A DNA stretch of 64,000 nucleotides from Desulfuromonadales bacterium (GCA_016650295.1 JAENWA010000007.1:1-64000); one strand, 5' to 3'; positions 1-8,298 are shown, numbered from the stretch's first letter. Notes: generated by a model not told the origin, from the sequence alone. Made by a program: numbers and translations.

Positions 1-1679
1 CCAAGTTCTTCACCCAGTTTGATGGCGTTGATGACGTAGAATTTCAGTTTCTTGTCGATGATCTGCTGCTGGACCTCTTTGGGCATCTTGTCCCAGACCT
101 CACCCTGCTCGAAGGGGGAACAGAGCAGGAAGGTGGCGCCCGGCTTGGCTTTGCTGACCATGTCGTACTTTTCCAGGAAGGAGAAGTTGTGACAGGCGAT
201 GAAGTCGGCGTGGTCGATCAGGTAGGGGGCGTTGATGGCCTTTTTCCCGAAGCGCAGGTGCGAGATGGTGATGGTGCCGGCCTTCTTGGAGTCGTAGACG
301 AAGTAGGCCTGGGCAAAGTTCTTGGTGGTCTCGCCGATGATCTTGATGGTGTTCTTGTTGGCGCCGACGGTGCCGTCGGAGCCGAGGCCGAAGAACATGG
401 CTTCGTAGGTGCCCTCCATGGCGTTGCGGAAGGAGGGTGTGTACTCCAGGCTGCAATTGGTGACGTCTTCCTTGATGCCGACGACGAAGTGGTTTTTCGG
501 TTTGGTCTTTTTGAGGTTGTCCAGGACCGATTTGGCCATGGCCGGGGTGAATTCCTTGGAGCCCAGGCCGTAGCGGCCGCCGACGATGAAGGGATAGCCT
601 TTGAAGCTGAATTTGCCGGCAGCCATGGCTTCGCCGATGGCGGTACGTACGTCCAGGTAGAGTGGCTCGCCCAGGGAGCCGGGCTCTTTGGTACGGTCCA
701 GGACGGCGATGCTCTTGACGGTTTTCGGCAGGGCCTTGATGAAGGCGTCCAGCGGGAAGGGACGATAGAGGTGGACCTTGATGACGCCGACCTTTTCACC
801 CTTTTTGACGAGGGTTTTGACGGTTTCTTCGACGGTGTCGGCGGCGGAGCCCATGACGACGACGATCCGTTCGGCGTCTTTGGCGCCGGCGTAGTCGACC
901 AGTTTGTATTTGCGGCCGGTGAGTTTGCCAAATTTGTCCATTTCTTCCTGGACAATTTTGATGCAGGGCTCGTAGTACTGGTTGACGGTTTCACGTCCCT
1001 GGAAGTAGACGTCCGGGTTCTGGGCGGTGCCGCGCATGACGGGACGGTCGGGGGAAAGGCCACGCAGGCGGTGGGCGTTGACCAGTTCGTCACTCATCAT
1101 GTGGCGCATGTCGTCAAAGGTCAGTTCTTCGACCTTCTGGACCTCGTGGGAGGTACGGAAGCCGTCGAAGAAGTGCAGGAACGGTATCCGCGAACGCAGG
1201 GTGGCGGATTGGGCGATCAGGGCGAAGTCCATGACCTCCTGGACGTTGTTGGAGCAGAACATGGCCCAGCCGGTGGAACGGCAGGACATGACGTCGGAGT
1301 GGTCGCCAAAGATATTCAGGGCGGCGGCTGAGATGGCGCGGGCGGAGACGTGAAAGACGGTGGAGGTCAGTTCGCCGGCGATTTTGTACATATTGGGGAT
1401 CATCAGCAGCAGCCCCTGGCTGGCGGTGAAGGTGGTGGTCAGTGCACCGGCCTGCAGGGCGCCGTGGACGGTACCGGCTGCTCCGCCTTCGGACTGCAGT
1501 TCGGATACCAATGGGATCGTGCCCCAAATGTTCTTCTCGCCGGCGGCGCTCTTGGCGTCGGAGATCTCGCCCATAACCGATGACGGGGTGATCGGGTAGA
1601 TGGCGATGACTTCGTTAGTGGCGTGCGCTACGTGGGCCGCAGCGGTGTTGCCGTCAATGGTTACCATTTTTCTGCTCAT
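1..1679 (-). CDS. nifJ: pyruvate:ferredoxin (flavodoxin) oxidoreductase, N-terminal part
   Basis: This frame is open from the start codon to the window edge, giving about 559 residues of a protein that normally has about 1190; the rest lies outside. It begins MSRKMVTIDGNTAAAHVAHA and continues with EVIAIYPITPSS, the typical start of the pyrimidine-binding domain of one-chain PFOR. The enzyme oxidatively decarboxylates pyruvate to acetyl-CoA with reduction of ferredoxin, or runs in reverse for pyruvate synthesis, in the cytoplasm. What is visible covers domains I to III (residues about 1-400) and the start of the gamma-like domain (GLGSDGTVGANKN near 455-467). The start is set by AGGAGG five bases upstream. 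The gene lies 58 bp downstream of recR on the same strand. Confidence 0.93.
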   Translation of the reverse strand, partial: MSRKMVTIDGNTAAAHVAHATNEVIAIYPITPSSVMGEISDAKSAAGEKNIWGTIPLVSELQSEGGAAGTVHGALQAGALTTTFTASQGLLLMIPNMYKIAGELTSTVFHVSARAISAAALNIFGDHSDVMSCRSTGWAMFCSNNVQEVMDFALIAQSATLRSRIPFLHFFDGFRTSHEVQKVEELTFDDMRHMMSDELVNAHRLRGLSPDRPVMRGTAQNPDVYFQGRETVNQYYEPCIKIVQEEMDKFGKLTGRKYKLVDYAGAKDAERIVVVMGSAADTVEETVKTLVKKGEKVGVIKVHLYRPFPLDAFIKALPKTVKSIAVLDRTKEPGSLGEPLYLDVRTAIGEAMAAGKFSFKGYPFIVGGRYGLGSKEFTPAMAKSVLDNLKKTKPKNHFVVGIKEDVTNCSLEYTPSFRNAMEGTYEAMFFGLGSDGTVGANKNTIKIIGETTKNFAQAYFVYDSKKAGTITISHLRFGKKAINAPYLIDHADFIACHNFSFLEKYDMVSKAKPGATFLLCSPFEQGEVWDKMPKEVQQQIIDKKLKFYVINAIKLGEEL

Positions 1680-1737
1680 GCGTTCCTCCTGTTGTGGGTT
1701 TATTCTAGAATCGTTGTCCGAATAGCTGCCGATAATG

Positions 1738-2331
1738 TTACAATTCGTTTCTTCCCTGCAGCGCCCACTGTACCGTGGCCGCATCCACAAACTCGATGTC
1801 GCTCCCCAAGGGAATGCCGTGGGCCAGGCGTGTCACCCTGACATTGAGCGGTTTGAGCACTTTGGTCAGATAGAGTGCCGTGGCTTCTCCCTCGACCGTG
1901 AAGTTGGTTGCGATGACCACCTCACTGATCCCGCCCGTTTCAACTCTGTTCAGAAGTTCGGTAATCCTCAGAGAAGCAGGACCGATGCCGGACAGGGGTG
2001 AAATGGCACCTTCGAGAACATGATAGACGCCATGCCAGGCGTTGCTGCGTTCCAGGGCCATGAGATCCTGGGAATTTTCCACGACGCAGATCGTAGTCCC
2101 ATCACGGTTGCCGCTGCAGATGGCACATGGGTCGTCTTCCGTGATCGCAAAGCAAATCGAACAGGGGTGTACCCGATCACGAACCTCACAGAGCGTTTCC
2201 GCCAGGGCCGTCAGGTTGTGCGGCGACTTCAACAGGTGGAAGGCCAGGCGGAGTGCTGTCCGTTCACCGACTCCCGGAAGTTTTTTCAATTCACCAACCA
2301 AACGCATCAGTGAGGAGGATTTTGTTAGCAT
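1738..2331 (-). CDS. recR: recombination protein RecR
   Basis: A 197-residue protein with the family layout: an N-terminal helix-hairpin-helix (ELKKLPGVGERTALRLAFHL), a four-Cys zinc finger (CSIC and CAIC), then a Toprim domain starting at ICVVE. RecR works with RecO and RecF to load RecA on gapped DNA. I place the start at the ATG at 2331 (MLTKSSSLMRL), which matches the usual distance to the helix-hairpin-helix; a GTG at 2343 would add four residues. It follows ybaB and dnaX on the same strand, but a terminator lies between ybaB and recR, so recR probably has its own promoter. Confidence 0.95.
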   Translation of the reverse strand: MLTKSSSLMRLVGELKKLPGVGERTALRLAFHLLKSPHNLTALAETLCEVRDRVHPCSICFAITEDDPCAICSGNRDGTTICVVENSQDLMALERSNAWHGVYHVLEGAISPLSGIGPASLRITELLNRVETGGISEVVIATNFTVEGEATALYLTKVLKPLNVRVTRLAHGIPLGSDIEFVDAATVQWALQGRNEL

Positions 2332-2363
2332 AATTTCCGACACAAATAAAACATTTTTTTAGT

Positions 2364-2369
2364 ATTATA
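2364..2369 (-). promoter_or_regulatory. possible recR -10 element (TATAAT)
   Basis: The minus strand reads TATAAT here, about 33 bases before the recR ATG and directly after the terminator that follows ybaB. No good -35 box lies 16-18 bases upstream, so the call is tentative. Confidence 0.4.
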
Positions 2370-2373
2370 GCGA

Positions 2374-2438
2374 GGTTAAAAAAGATGCTCCCCCGCTCCG
2401 GACGGGTCGAAGCGCGACCGATAACCATGGAGGAGCAC
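2374..2438 (-). terminator. Rho-independent terminator with nested hairpin downstream of ybaB
   Basis: On the minus strand GTGCTCCTCC (2438-2429) pairs with GGGGGAGCAT (2394-2385) over ten base pairs including two G-U pairs, and is followed by CTTTTTT. Inside the loop is a second hairpin, GGTCG-CGCTT-CGACC. It would end transcription from dnaX-ybaB before recR. A further small inverted repeat (aacggc/gccgtt) lies nearby at about 2460-2485. Confidence 0.75.
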
Positions 2439-2584
2439 AAAAATGCAAGCTTTATTACCAACGGCACGTGATCTGAAAAGCCGTTGCTGACACACGTATC
2501 TATTAGCCGAACTAAAACATTTAGTCAAAATAAAAATGAATAGAGGGTTCCACTGGTGCCTGACGGCATAACATTTCGAAATAA

Positions 2585-2899
2585 CTAGAAGAGTCCAGGA
2601 ATACTCATACCGCCGGTGATTTTCGACATTTCATCGGAAAGCTCGGTATGTACCTTTTTGAGGGCCTCGTTTACCGCAGCGATTATAAGGTCCTGCAGCA
2701 TTTCAACATCCTCGGGATCAACAGCCTCTTTTTTTACTGAAAGTGAAATTATCTCGTTTTTCCCATTGACGAGTACCGTGACAGCGCCTCCCCCGGATGT
2801 TGCTTCAGCAGTTTTGAGAGTGGCCTCTTCCTGGAGCTTGGCCATTTTCTGTTGAATCATCTGGGCCTGTTTCATGATGCTTGCTAAACCTTTTGACAT
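2585..2899 (-). CDS. ybaB: nucleoid-associated protein, YbaB/EbfC family
   Basis: A 104-residue protein starting MSKGLASIMKQAQMIQQKMA, the YbaB/EbfC N-terminal helix, followed by the beta-strand stretch GGGAVTVLVNGKNEIISLSV and ending GGMSIPGLF. Family members are small dimeric DNA-binding proteins of the nucleoid. The gene sits between dnaX and recR, the order found in many bacteria including Bacillus subtilis, and is separated from dnaX by about 66 bp. AGGGAGAAAAAG upstream supports the start. Confidence 0.93.
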   Translation of the reverse strand: MSKGLASIMKQAQMIQQKMAKLQEEATLKTAEATSGGGAVTVLVNGKNEIISLSVKKEAVDPEDVEMLQDLIIAAVNEALKKVHTELSDEMSKITGGMSIPGLF

Positions 2900-2965
2900 C
2901 TTTTTCTCTCCCTGTGTGAAAATGATATAAACCTGATCTTGCAGCTGGACGGAATATGGTTGTTG

Positions 2966-4672
2966 TTACTTTTCCCGGATTTCTGTAATGGTACCGCCGA
3001 ACAGGCTGAGAGCCTTGTTGATGAGCGGATTGGCGGCCACTTCCTGTTTCAGTGCTTCGGTGCGCTGAAGCTGTTCACTCTTTTTTTTTTCGGCCAGCGA
3101 TTGCGGTTGATTTCCGGTTTCAGGGATGATTGGCCTGACTTTGACGGATGTCGCGGTACCGCTGAATTCCTGGGCCAGGGTCTGGATTTCCTTGATCGAA
3201 TCGGCATCCTGGGCCGAAGTCAGGTAATAGCTGCCGCCGGGAAACCCGATCTCCATGATACCCGGCTCCAGCTTCAGGGGGCTGCCGTGTTCCAGCACCG
3301 AACCGACCGCCGGACATTTCTCAACGACAAAGGCAACAAAACGTTCCCAGTCGGAATGTGAACCGTGCGGCTGCACTTTCGGGGCATGACTCGTCGCAGC
3401 CGGCTGCGGAGCTTTAGCCGGTTGAGGCGCGGGTTGTTTCGGTTCGGTTCGGCCGGGCGCGATTCCGCCGGAAGCAGCCGGGCGGTCCGAATTCCAGGGG
3501 AGTACCGGAGTATGGACGGCGCCGGCCTCCAGCACCTTGAGTTTTTCGAGCAGATCGTTGATCGGAATGACCGGTACCAGCAGGGCCGCCTTGAGCAGCG
3601 CCATTTCCAGGATCAGGCGCGGGAACGATGCGAAAGCCATCTCGGCATCGCCCTTGATCAGCAGCGTCAGGCGGCGCTGGATGTCCTGGGGCGAGCATCC
3701 GGCCGCCTGCCGGCGGAGTTCCTCCAGTTCGGTGTCGGCCAGATCAAGGATCTCCTCCGGTTTTTTGACGGAACGGATCACCAGCAGGTTGCGGAAGTGT
3801 TCGATCAGATCCTGACAGAACTGGCGCATGTTGTAGCCGACCATGTCGGCCTTTTTGATGCCTGCCAGAACAGCCTGGGTATCACCGCTGAAGACCGCTG
3901 CGGATATGTCGGCCAACAGCCTCGGGTCTACGGCGCCGATCAGGGTGACCACATCCTCGTCAGTCACGGAGCTGTCGCAGAAGGCCAGCACCTGGTCGAA
4001 GGCTGTCAGCGAATCACGCATGCTGCCGTCACCCTTGCGGGCGATCAGGGCCAGAGCGGAATCGCTGATAATGACCTGCTCTTTGTCGGCAATCTCCCGC
4101 AGTCGGATGATGATCTTGGCAACCGGGACACGCTTGAAATCGAAGCGCTGGCAGCGGGAAAGGATGGTAACCGGCAGTTTGTGCGGTTCGGTGGTGGCAA
4201 AGATGAACTTGACGTGCTCGGGCGGCTCTTCCAGTGTCTTCAGCAGGGCATTGAAGGCGTTGGTGGAGAGCATATGAACTTCATCAATGATGATGATCTT
4301 GTAGCGGCTGTGGGAGGGGAGGTACTTGATGCTGTCGCGCAGGTCGCGGACATCATCCACGCCGTTGTTGGAGGCCCCGTCGATCTCGAAGACGTCGGTG
4401 GAAGTGCCCTTGGTTATTTCTCTGCAGATCGGGCAGACGTTGCAGGGCTCATGGCTGACCCCCTGTTCACAGTTGAGGGTCTTGGCCAGGATGCGGGCGG
4501 TGCTGGTCTTGCCGACACCCCGCGCTCCGCTGAACAGGAAGGCGTGTGCCACCCGGCCGGAATCAATGGCGTTCTGCAGGGTGCGGCTGACGTGTTCCTG
4601 CCCGGTCAGCTCCGAAAATGTCTGGGGGCGGTATTTTCTGGCCAGGACTTCATATGACATGCCGTTGGACAA
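2966..4672 (-). CDS. dnaX: DNA polymerase III subunits gamma/tau
   Basis: A 568-residue clamp-loader ATPase. Visible features are SYEVLARKYRPQTF at the N-terminus, Walker A GARGVGKTS, a four-Cys zinc module (CEQGVSHEPCNVCPIC), Walker B IIIIDEVHMLS and sensor 1 FATTEPHKLP. A Pro/Ala-rich linker near residues 385-430 precedes a short tau-like C-terminal domain ending INKALSLFGGTITEIREK. The start is either the TTG at 4672, with GAGG nine bases upstream, or the ATG at 4660, which lacks a spaced ribosome site. Near the 3' end is an A10 run followed in the -1 frame by an immediate stop. The gene lies just downstream of the SRP RNA on the same strand. Confidence 0.95.
   Translation of the reverse strand: MSNGMSYEVLARKYRPQTFSELTGQEHVSRTLQNAIDSGRVAHAFLFSGARGVGKTSTARILAKTLNCEQGVSHEPCNVCPICREITKGTSTDVFEIDGASNNGVDDVRDLRDSIKYLPSHSRYKIIIIDEVHMLSTNAFNALLKTLEEPPEHVKFIFATTEPHKLPVTILSRCQRFDFKRVPVAKIIIRLREIADKEQVIISDSALALIARKGDGSMRDSLTAFDQVLAFCDSSVTDEDVVTLIGAVDPRLLADISAAVFSGDTQAVLAGIKKADMVGYNMRQFCQDLIEHFRNLLVIRSVKKPEEILDLADTELEELRRQAAGCSPQDIQRRLTLLIKGDAEMAFASFPRLILEMALLKAALLVPVIPINDLLEKLKVLEAGAVHTPVLPWNSDRPAASGGIAPGRTEPKQPAPQPAKAPQPAATSHAPKVQPHGSHSDWERFVAFVVEKCPAVGSVLEHGSPLKLEPGIMEIGFPGGSYYLTSAQDADSIKEIQTLAQEFSGTATSVKVRPIIPETGNQPQSLAEKKKSEQLQRTEALKQEVAANPLINKALSLFGGTITEIREK
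3075..3090 (-). promoter_or_regulatory. candidate -1 frameshift / slippage site in dnaX
   Basis: The coding strand reads GA10 read as GAA AAA AAA AAG, then AGT GAA. One extra A, or a -1 ribosomal shift, gives AAA GAG TGA, ending the protein at about residue 531 of 568. E. coli dnaX has the same AAA AAG AGT GAA context at its programmed -1 site, and Thermus dnaX uses transcriptional slippage on an A run. No clear upstream Shine-Dalgarno stimulator is seen; a short GCTTC/GAAGC hairpin follows. Whether it functions is inferred. Confidence 0.55.
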
Positions 4673-4773
4673 AGAATTGAACCTCGCCGGTCATTGGTGC
4701 CCCCGCATGGGGTCTGTTGGGGGGTAAGAGAATCTTGGACGAAAGAAGTGAAAAATTTACTTGATTTGCAAAG

Positions 4774-4905
4774 CTTGCAGGCACAGATGATAGCCGGGTT
4801 TACCCGCGGCACACGACGGGGGCCGCTGCCGTTGCTTCCTTCCGGACCTGGCGGAGTTCACGGCCTGCCGTTGCGCGAGGCCCGGCTATCATCTGTGCCT
4901 GCAAG
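4774..4905 (-). ncRNA. ffs: signal recognition particle RNA (4.5S type)
   Basis: The minus strand contains the conserved SRP domain IV core (CAGGTCCGGAAGGAAGCA), the binding site for Ffh. The ends, 4774-4798 and 4881-4905, are perfect 25-bp inverted repeats that form the long closing helix. The RNA ends about 100 bp before dnaX on the same strand, an arrangement shared with the scr-dnaX region of Bacillus. Exact ends are taken from the helix and may differ by a few bases. Confidence 0.93.
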
Positions 4906-5229
4906 TAAAAGATCTGACGCAAAATAAAATGGCGAGCGAGTCCATCGAACTAAAGACCCAACCTACTGATTTGAAAAAGTATCAATAGGCCACCAAAATG
5001 TCGCTACCCCAAAGAAACTGTGGGCACGTAGCCGGATATTCTGTTTAACATAATGGAGGGCAATTGAGCAAGTACAAATACAGCCCTCAACAAGTTCAAA
5101 TTTCATCATTCTCGTGGTTTGACTTCGCAAACCATGCCTCGGCGTGTAGTCGGTGAGTTTAATAGTACAAGTGAAAACGGACGATGTCGCTGAAGGACCG
5201 GAAACCACATTTGGTAGCGCGGTGGAAGT
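4906..5229. other. non-coding gap between SRP RNA and YHYH gene
   Basis: About 324 bp with no convincing gene. An 81-codon minus-strand frame (5208-4963) has no recognisable motif or ribosome site and I do not call it. The segment next to 4905 should hold the SRP RNA promoter, but no clear -10/-35 pair stands out. Confidence 0.5.
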
Positions 5230-6195
5230 TTACCCGATATTTTGAAGCGCCGGGGGAATTGCGTCAGGTCCGGGGAGCGGGTGGGTAAAGCTAATGTCGG
5301 GAGTTCCCCGGTATAATCGCGGAATGAATGGAAATGAAGCAGTTAAGTAATAATGGTATGTTCCGCCGGGATAATCGGGAACAATACCGAAACGTCCATT
5401 GCATTCATCAATATCACCCGAACCGGTAACAAACGCGTAATCCTCAACAAATGTGCCGTCAAAATAGCCTTTGGGGGCATCCAAGGGCCTGGCGCCTGTT
5501 TTGAGCTGATAACCCGGCCGCACCAGTCTCACCGGACTGATCGGGTCCATCGGATCGGTGTAGCCCCATGGTCCATAAATGGGAAAACCATCCGCTGCCC
5601 AGCCTAGAAGCAAAGGTGCCCTGCCCACGTTTTCCCGCAACAGAGTTGAAACGAGACCGTAAGGTATTCCGTGATAATGGTATTCCCCATTAGGCTGCAC
5701 GTGTGCGTTGTTACCATCCAACCCCAGATAGGGTCTTGCAACCGTCGACATAACTTCAAATTGCCAGGTATTACCAGGTGTAGTGCTCCAGAAGGGTCCC
5801 GTAGGGTCGAAAGGCACGCCACTTGTAGCGATGCCGAATATCCAACCGTTGAGCGGTATCGTGTAGGTATTTTCTCGAGGAAAGAGTTCCATCAGATAAC
5901 GAGCCGGCACGGCACGGATCGCTATCGGACAATCCTGGTTCGGAAACTTTCCAACAACATGATTAGCAATGCCGTTGGCTATGACCTCTTTCTGGGATGC
6001 GAGTGACATAACAATGTAGACCCTGTCGGGAAGCGAGGTACGCGTATCGGCAGCTGCTTCCGATGTATGCGATGAACATCCCGCTGCACCGACAGCAACC
6101 AATCCAAAGCCTGCCCGCACAATAAACTCCCGCCGAGACAAACCAGTGGATGTCTCCTTGAGATCGAGAATTGGATCAGCGTTCCGTTCAGCCAT
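5230..6195 (-). CDS. Tat-exported YHYH-domain protein
   Basis: The N-terminus has a twin-arginine signal (SRREFIVRAGFGLVAVGAAGCS near residues 20-41), whose Cys after AAG could also be a lipobox. The body has the motifs of the YHYH domain: NGEYHYHGIPYGL, AADGFPIYGPWGY and GTYHYYLTASFPF. The domain's biochemical role is not settled; the clustered His and Tyr suggest metal or cofactor binding outside the membrane. I start at the ATG at 6195 (MAERNADPIL), which has GGAGGG ten bases upstream; a longer start at 6222 has no ribosome site. It stands alone between tRNA-Ser and the SRP RNA, which are often adjacent elsewhere, so it may be an insertion. Confidence 0.8.
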   Translation of the reverse strand: MAERNADPILDLKETSTGLSRREFIVRAGFGLVAVGAAGCSSHTSEAAADTRTSLPDRVYIVMSLASQKEVIANGIANHVVGKFPNQDCPIAIRAVPARYLMELFPRENTYTIPLNGWIFGIATSGVPFDPTGPFWSTTPGNTWQFEVMSTVARPYLGLDGNNAHVQPNGEYHYHGIPYGLVSTLLRENVGRAPLLLGWAADGFPIYGPWGYTDPMDPISPVRLVRPGYQLKTGARPLDAPKGYFDGTFVEDYAFVTGSGDIDECNGRFGIVPDYPGGTYHYYLTASFPFIPRLYRGTPDISFTHPLPGPDAIPPALQNIG

Positions 6196-6431
6196 ATCGA
6201 TGATTCCCTCCACGATTGACATATGCCGAAAACTGGTGAGGATACCGCAGCCCGCCCAACTGCCGTGGGATTACACAGCCCTTCCAACCGTCCTAAGAAG
6301 TAAACCTGATTCATACAAACATATCCGATTATTCCCTCTTGTCAAGTCACCCCTTCAATGCACAAATAACCGCTGTAATTAACTGGCGTGCATGCCAAGT
6401 TTGCGTGCGAGACGGATTGCAACGAAAAAGA

Positions 6432-6459
6432 AAAAGCCCCCGATTTCTCGGGGGCTTTT
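6432..6459 (-). terminator. terminator after tRNA-Ser
   Basis: A 10-bp perfect stem AAGCCCCCGA/TCGGGGGCTT with a four-base loop, followed on the minus strand by a T-rich stretch. It lies about 30 bp past the tRNA 3' end. Confidence 0.88.
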
Positions 6460-6490
6460 GGACTGCAATGGACTCTGCCGGGTGCTTTAA

Positions 6491-6581
6491 TGGCGGAGAG
6501 AGAGGGATTCGAACCCTCGGTACGCTATTAACGTACACACGCTTTCCAGGCGTGCTCCTTCAACCGCTCGGACATCTCTCC
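6491..6581 (-). tRNA. tRNA-Ser (anticodon GGA)
   Basis: A 91-base class II tRNA read on the minus strand. The acceptor stem GGAGAGA pairs with TCTCTCC and an encoded CCA follows GCCA at the 3' end. The D-loop region is CCGAGCGGTTGAAGGAG, the anticodon loop CTGGAAA gives GGA, the long variable arm is TGTACGTTAATAGCGTAC, and the T arm is GAGGGTTCGAATCCCTC. Serine tRNA upstream of SRP RNA and dnaX is a conserved neighbourhood in other bacteria. Confidence 0.97.
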
Positions 6582-6693
6582 ACAAAAGTGAACGGTATAT
6601 ATAATTCAAGCGAAACGGTTTGTCCAGCTTTTCATACTAAGTTTTGAAAATGCGGCTTTTAGTGGTACTGTTTTTCGCAGGAGAACAGGAACC

Positions 6694-7440
6694 ATGAGGA
6701 TCGGAATCATCACAGCCATGCCCGAGGAAACCGGGGCAGTCGTCCGGGCGGTCGGAGATACCAAAAAAGTGCAGGGCGCCGGACTTTGCCTGCGCCAGGG
6801 GACTGCGTCGGGGCATGAAATATTTATCGCCGAGGCCGGCATGGGCCTCAAAAACGCCGCGGCTGCCGCGGAAAAACTGGTTCAGGATGTACGGCCCGAC
6901 CTGCTTGTTTCAGCCGGTTTCTGCGGCGGGATTGCAGAGGAACTTCGGGTGGGGGATGTGGTGGTGGCCAGCGCTTTGACAATCGCCTCCGGAGCAGTGC
7001 TGGAGGACGTAGCGGTGGAGATTGCCGCAGCCTGCTGCACGCTGGTCGCGCAGCGGGCCGGAGAAGGGAAGCGGGTTTTCGGCGGACTGTTTGTCAGTAC
7101 GGCAGCCATCATGCAGAAGGCGCAGCTGGCGGCGCTCCTGCCGTCCGGGTCACCCTGCCCGGTGGTGGAGATGGAGAGTGCCGCCATAGCACGCGTTGCC
7201 AAGGAAAGCGGCATCCCCTTCGCCGGTATCCGCAGCGTCAGCGATCCCTTTGACGAAGAACTGGGCTTTTCACTGGATGAGTTCTGCGATGACCGGATGC
7301 GCATTCGTATCCCGCGTGTGCTGTGGACCATCATTTGCAAACCCCGCATCATCCCCCAGCTTGCACGCCTGGCCCGCAACAGCCGTATCGCTGCTACCAG
7401 TCTCTCACAGGCCGTCGAGCGCTTTCTGGCCGTTGTGTGA
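6694..7440 (+). CDS. MTA/SAH nucleosidase-like phosphorylase (possibly hopanoid-associated, HpnG-like)
   Basis: A 248-residue protein of the purine nucleoside phosphorylase superfamily. It begins MRIGIITAMPEE, has VSAGFCGG in the position of the nucleosidase NTGSAGG motif, VEMES for nucleoside ribose binding, and RSVSDPFDE where the family's catalytic Asp lies. By family it should cleave an N-glycosidic bond of an adenosyl or related nucleoside. Close relatives in hopanoid makers are annotated HpnG, but no other hopanoid gene is in the window, so the substrate is uncertain. AGGAGAACAGGAACC precedes the start. The last 36 bp overlap the end of the next gene on the opposite strand. Confidence 0.75.
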   Translation: MRIGIITAMPEETGAVVRAVGDTKKVQGAGLCLRQGTASGHEIFIAEAGMGLKNAAAAAEKLVQDVRPDLLVSAGFCGGIAEELRVGDVVVASALTIASGAVLEDVAVEIAAACCTLVAQRAGEGKRVFGGLFVSTAAIMQKAQLAALLPSGSPCPVVEMESAAIARVAKESGIPFAGIRSVSDPFDEELGFSLDEFCDDRMRIRIPRVLWTIICKPRIIPQLARLARNSRIAATSLSQAVERFLAVV

Positions 7441-8298
7441 CGCCTTGCCCGCCGGTGCCCAGGGGTAATCCCGGACATGTTCGCCGAACTCATCCTTTGA
7501 ATAGCGATTGACCCTGCGCAGCGCCAGAATCGTAACGATCACTATCGGAAGCGTATACATGAAGATGCCGGTCAGCGCCAGCAGCTGTTCGCCGATCAGG
7601 TAGGTGGTGGTGATGTTGAAGATCAGAACCGACAGGTACAGAACCGGCCCCAGGAGCGACCGGAAGGGGAGATTACAGATACCCTTGGGGGCATCTTGCG
7701 AGCGCCGGGCATCGATCAGCTGGAAGGCCCCCACCAGGAACAGGCTGGTCAGCAGCCAGCCCCAGTAATTGGAGAGCGGCACGCCGAAGTGGCAGCCCTG
7801 CTCGCGGTAGCCGTAGATCTGCCCCAGAAACCAGCGCCGCCCCTGCAGCGCCACCGGATCGATGACGATGTCCAGGAAGGTCTGCAGGAAGCCCCCCAGG
7901 ATCAGGGCCGACAGCGAGCGCCGGATGCGGCGCGTCTCCAGGGTCGCCACGTTCCAGCGCCAGGCCCGCAAGGGCGAGATTATGAAGAGCGCCGTGGCAT
8001 AGCTACAGTAGGCCAGGAAAACGTAGGAGAGCGAATCGAAGAACGGCACTCCGGCCACCCACAGTTCGCGGCTGCTGGTGGTGTCGATGTAGTAGTACCA
8101 GCCGTAGGGGAAGCCGGTGTTGATCGAGAGCCACTCCGAGGCAAAGGCGATCAGGTAGCCGGTAACCGTAAAGATCAGCGTTCTTCGCCAGCCTACGTGT
8201 GGTACGCAGGCCAGCAGGAATGCGCCAAAGAAGGCGAATACGTAGGGACGCATGGTGAAGGTGCCGATGACAATGTCCAGGGTGTGATCAATGGTCAT
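7405..8298 (-). CDS. carotenoid biosynthesis protein, CruF / DUF422 family
   Basis: A 297-residue polytopic membrane protein with about seven to eight hydrophobic segments (for example YVFAFFGAFLLACVP, LIFTVTGYLIAFASEWLSI, YWGWLLTSLFLVGAFQLI). The motif GFPYGWYYYIDT with VPFFDSLSYVFLAY, and later NYWGWLL, are typical of the DUF422 family, which includes CruF-type carotenoid 1,2-hydratases. No phytoene synthase or desaturase is nearby, so its pathway is inferred from family only. The 3' end overlaps the neighbouring plus-strand gene by 36 bp (convergent). Confidence 0.72.
   Translation of the reverse strand: MTIDHTLDIVIGTFTMRPYVFAFFGAFLLACVPHVGWRRTLIFTVTGYLIAFASEWLSINTGFPYGWYYYIDTTSSRELWVAGVPFFDSLSYVFLAYCSYATALFIISPLRAWRWNVATLETRRIRRSLSALILGGFLQTFLDIVIDPVALQGRRWFLGQIYGYREQGCHFGVPLSNYWGWLLTSLFLVGAFQLIDARRSQDAPKGICNLPFRSLLGPVLYLSVLIFNITTTYLIGEQLLALTGIFMYTLPIVIVTILALRRVNRYSKDEFGEHVRDYPWAPAGKASHNGQKALDGL

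Noticed and set aside
189-1331. Long open frame on the plus strand opposite nifJ
   Set aside because: It is antisense to a clear PFOR coding frame, is rich in Gly/Asp/Val as expected from the complement of high-GC codons, and has no ribosome site or motif.
3365-4657. Long open frame on the plus strand opposite dnaX
   Set aside because: Complement of a conserved gene with no recognisable domain.
4963-5208. 81-codon minus-strand frame between the SRP RNA and YHYH gene
   Set aside because: No ribosome site, odd composition, no family. The region is better left non-coding.
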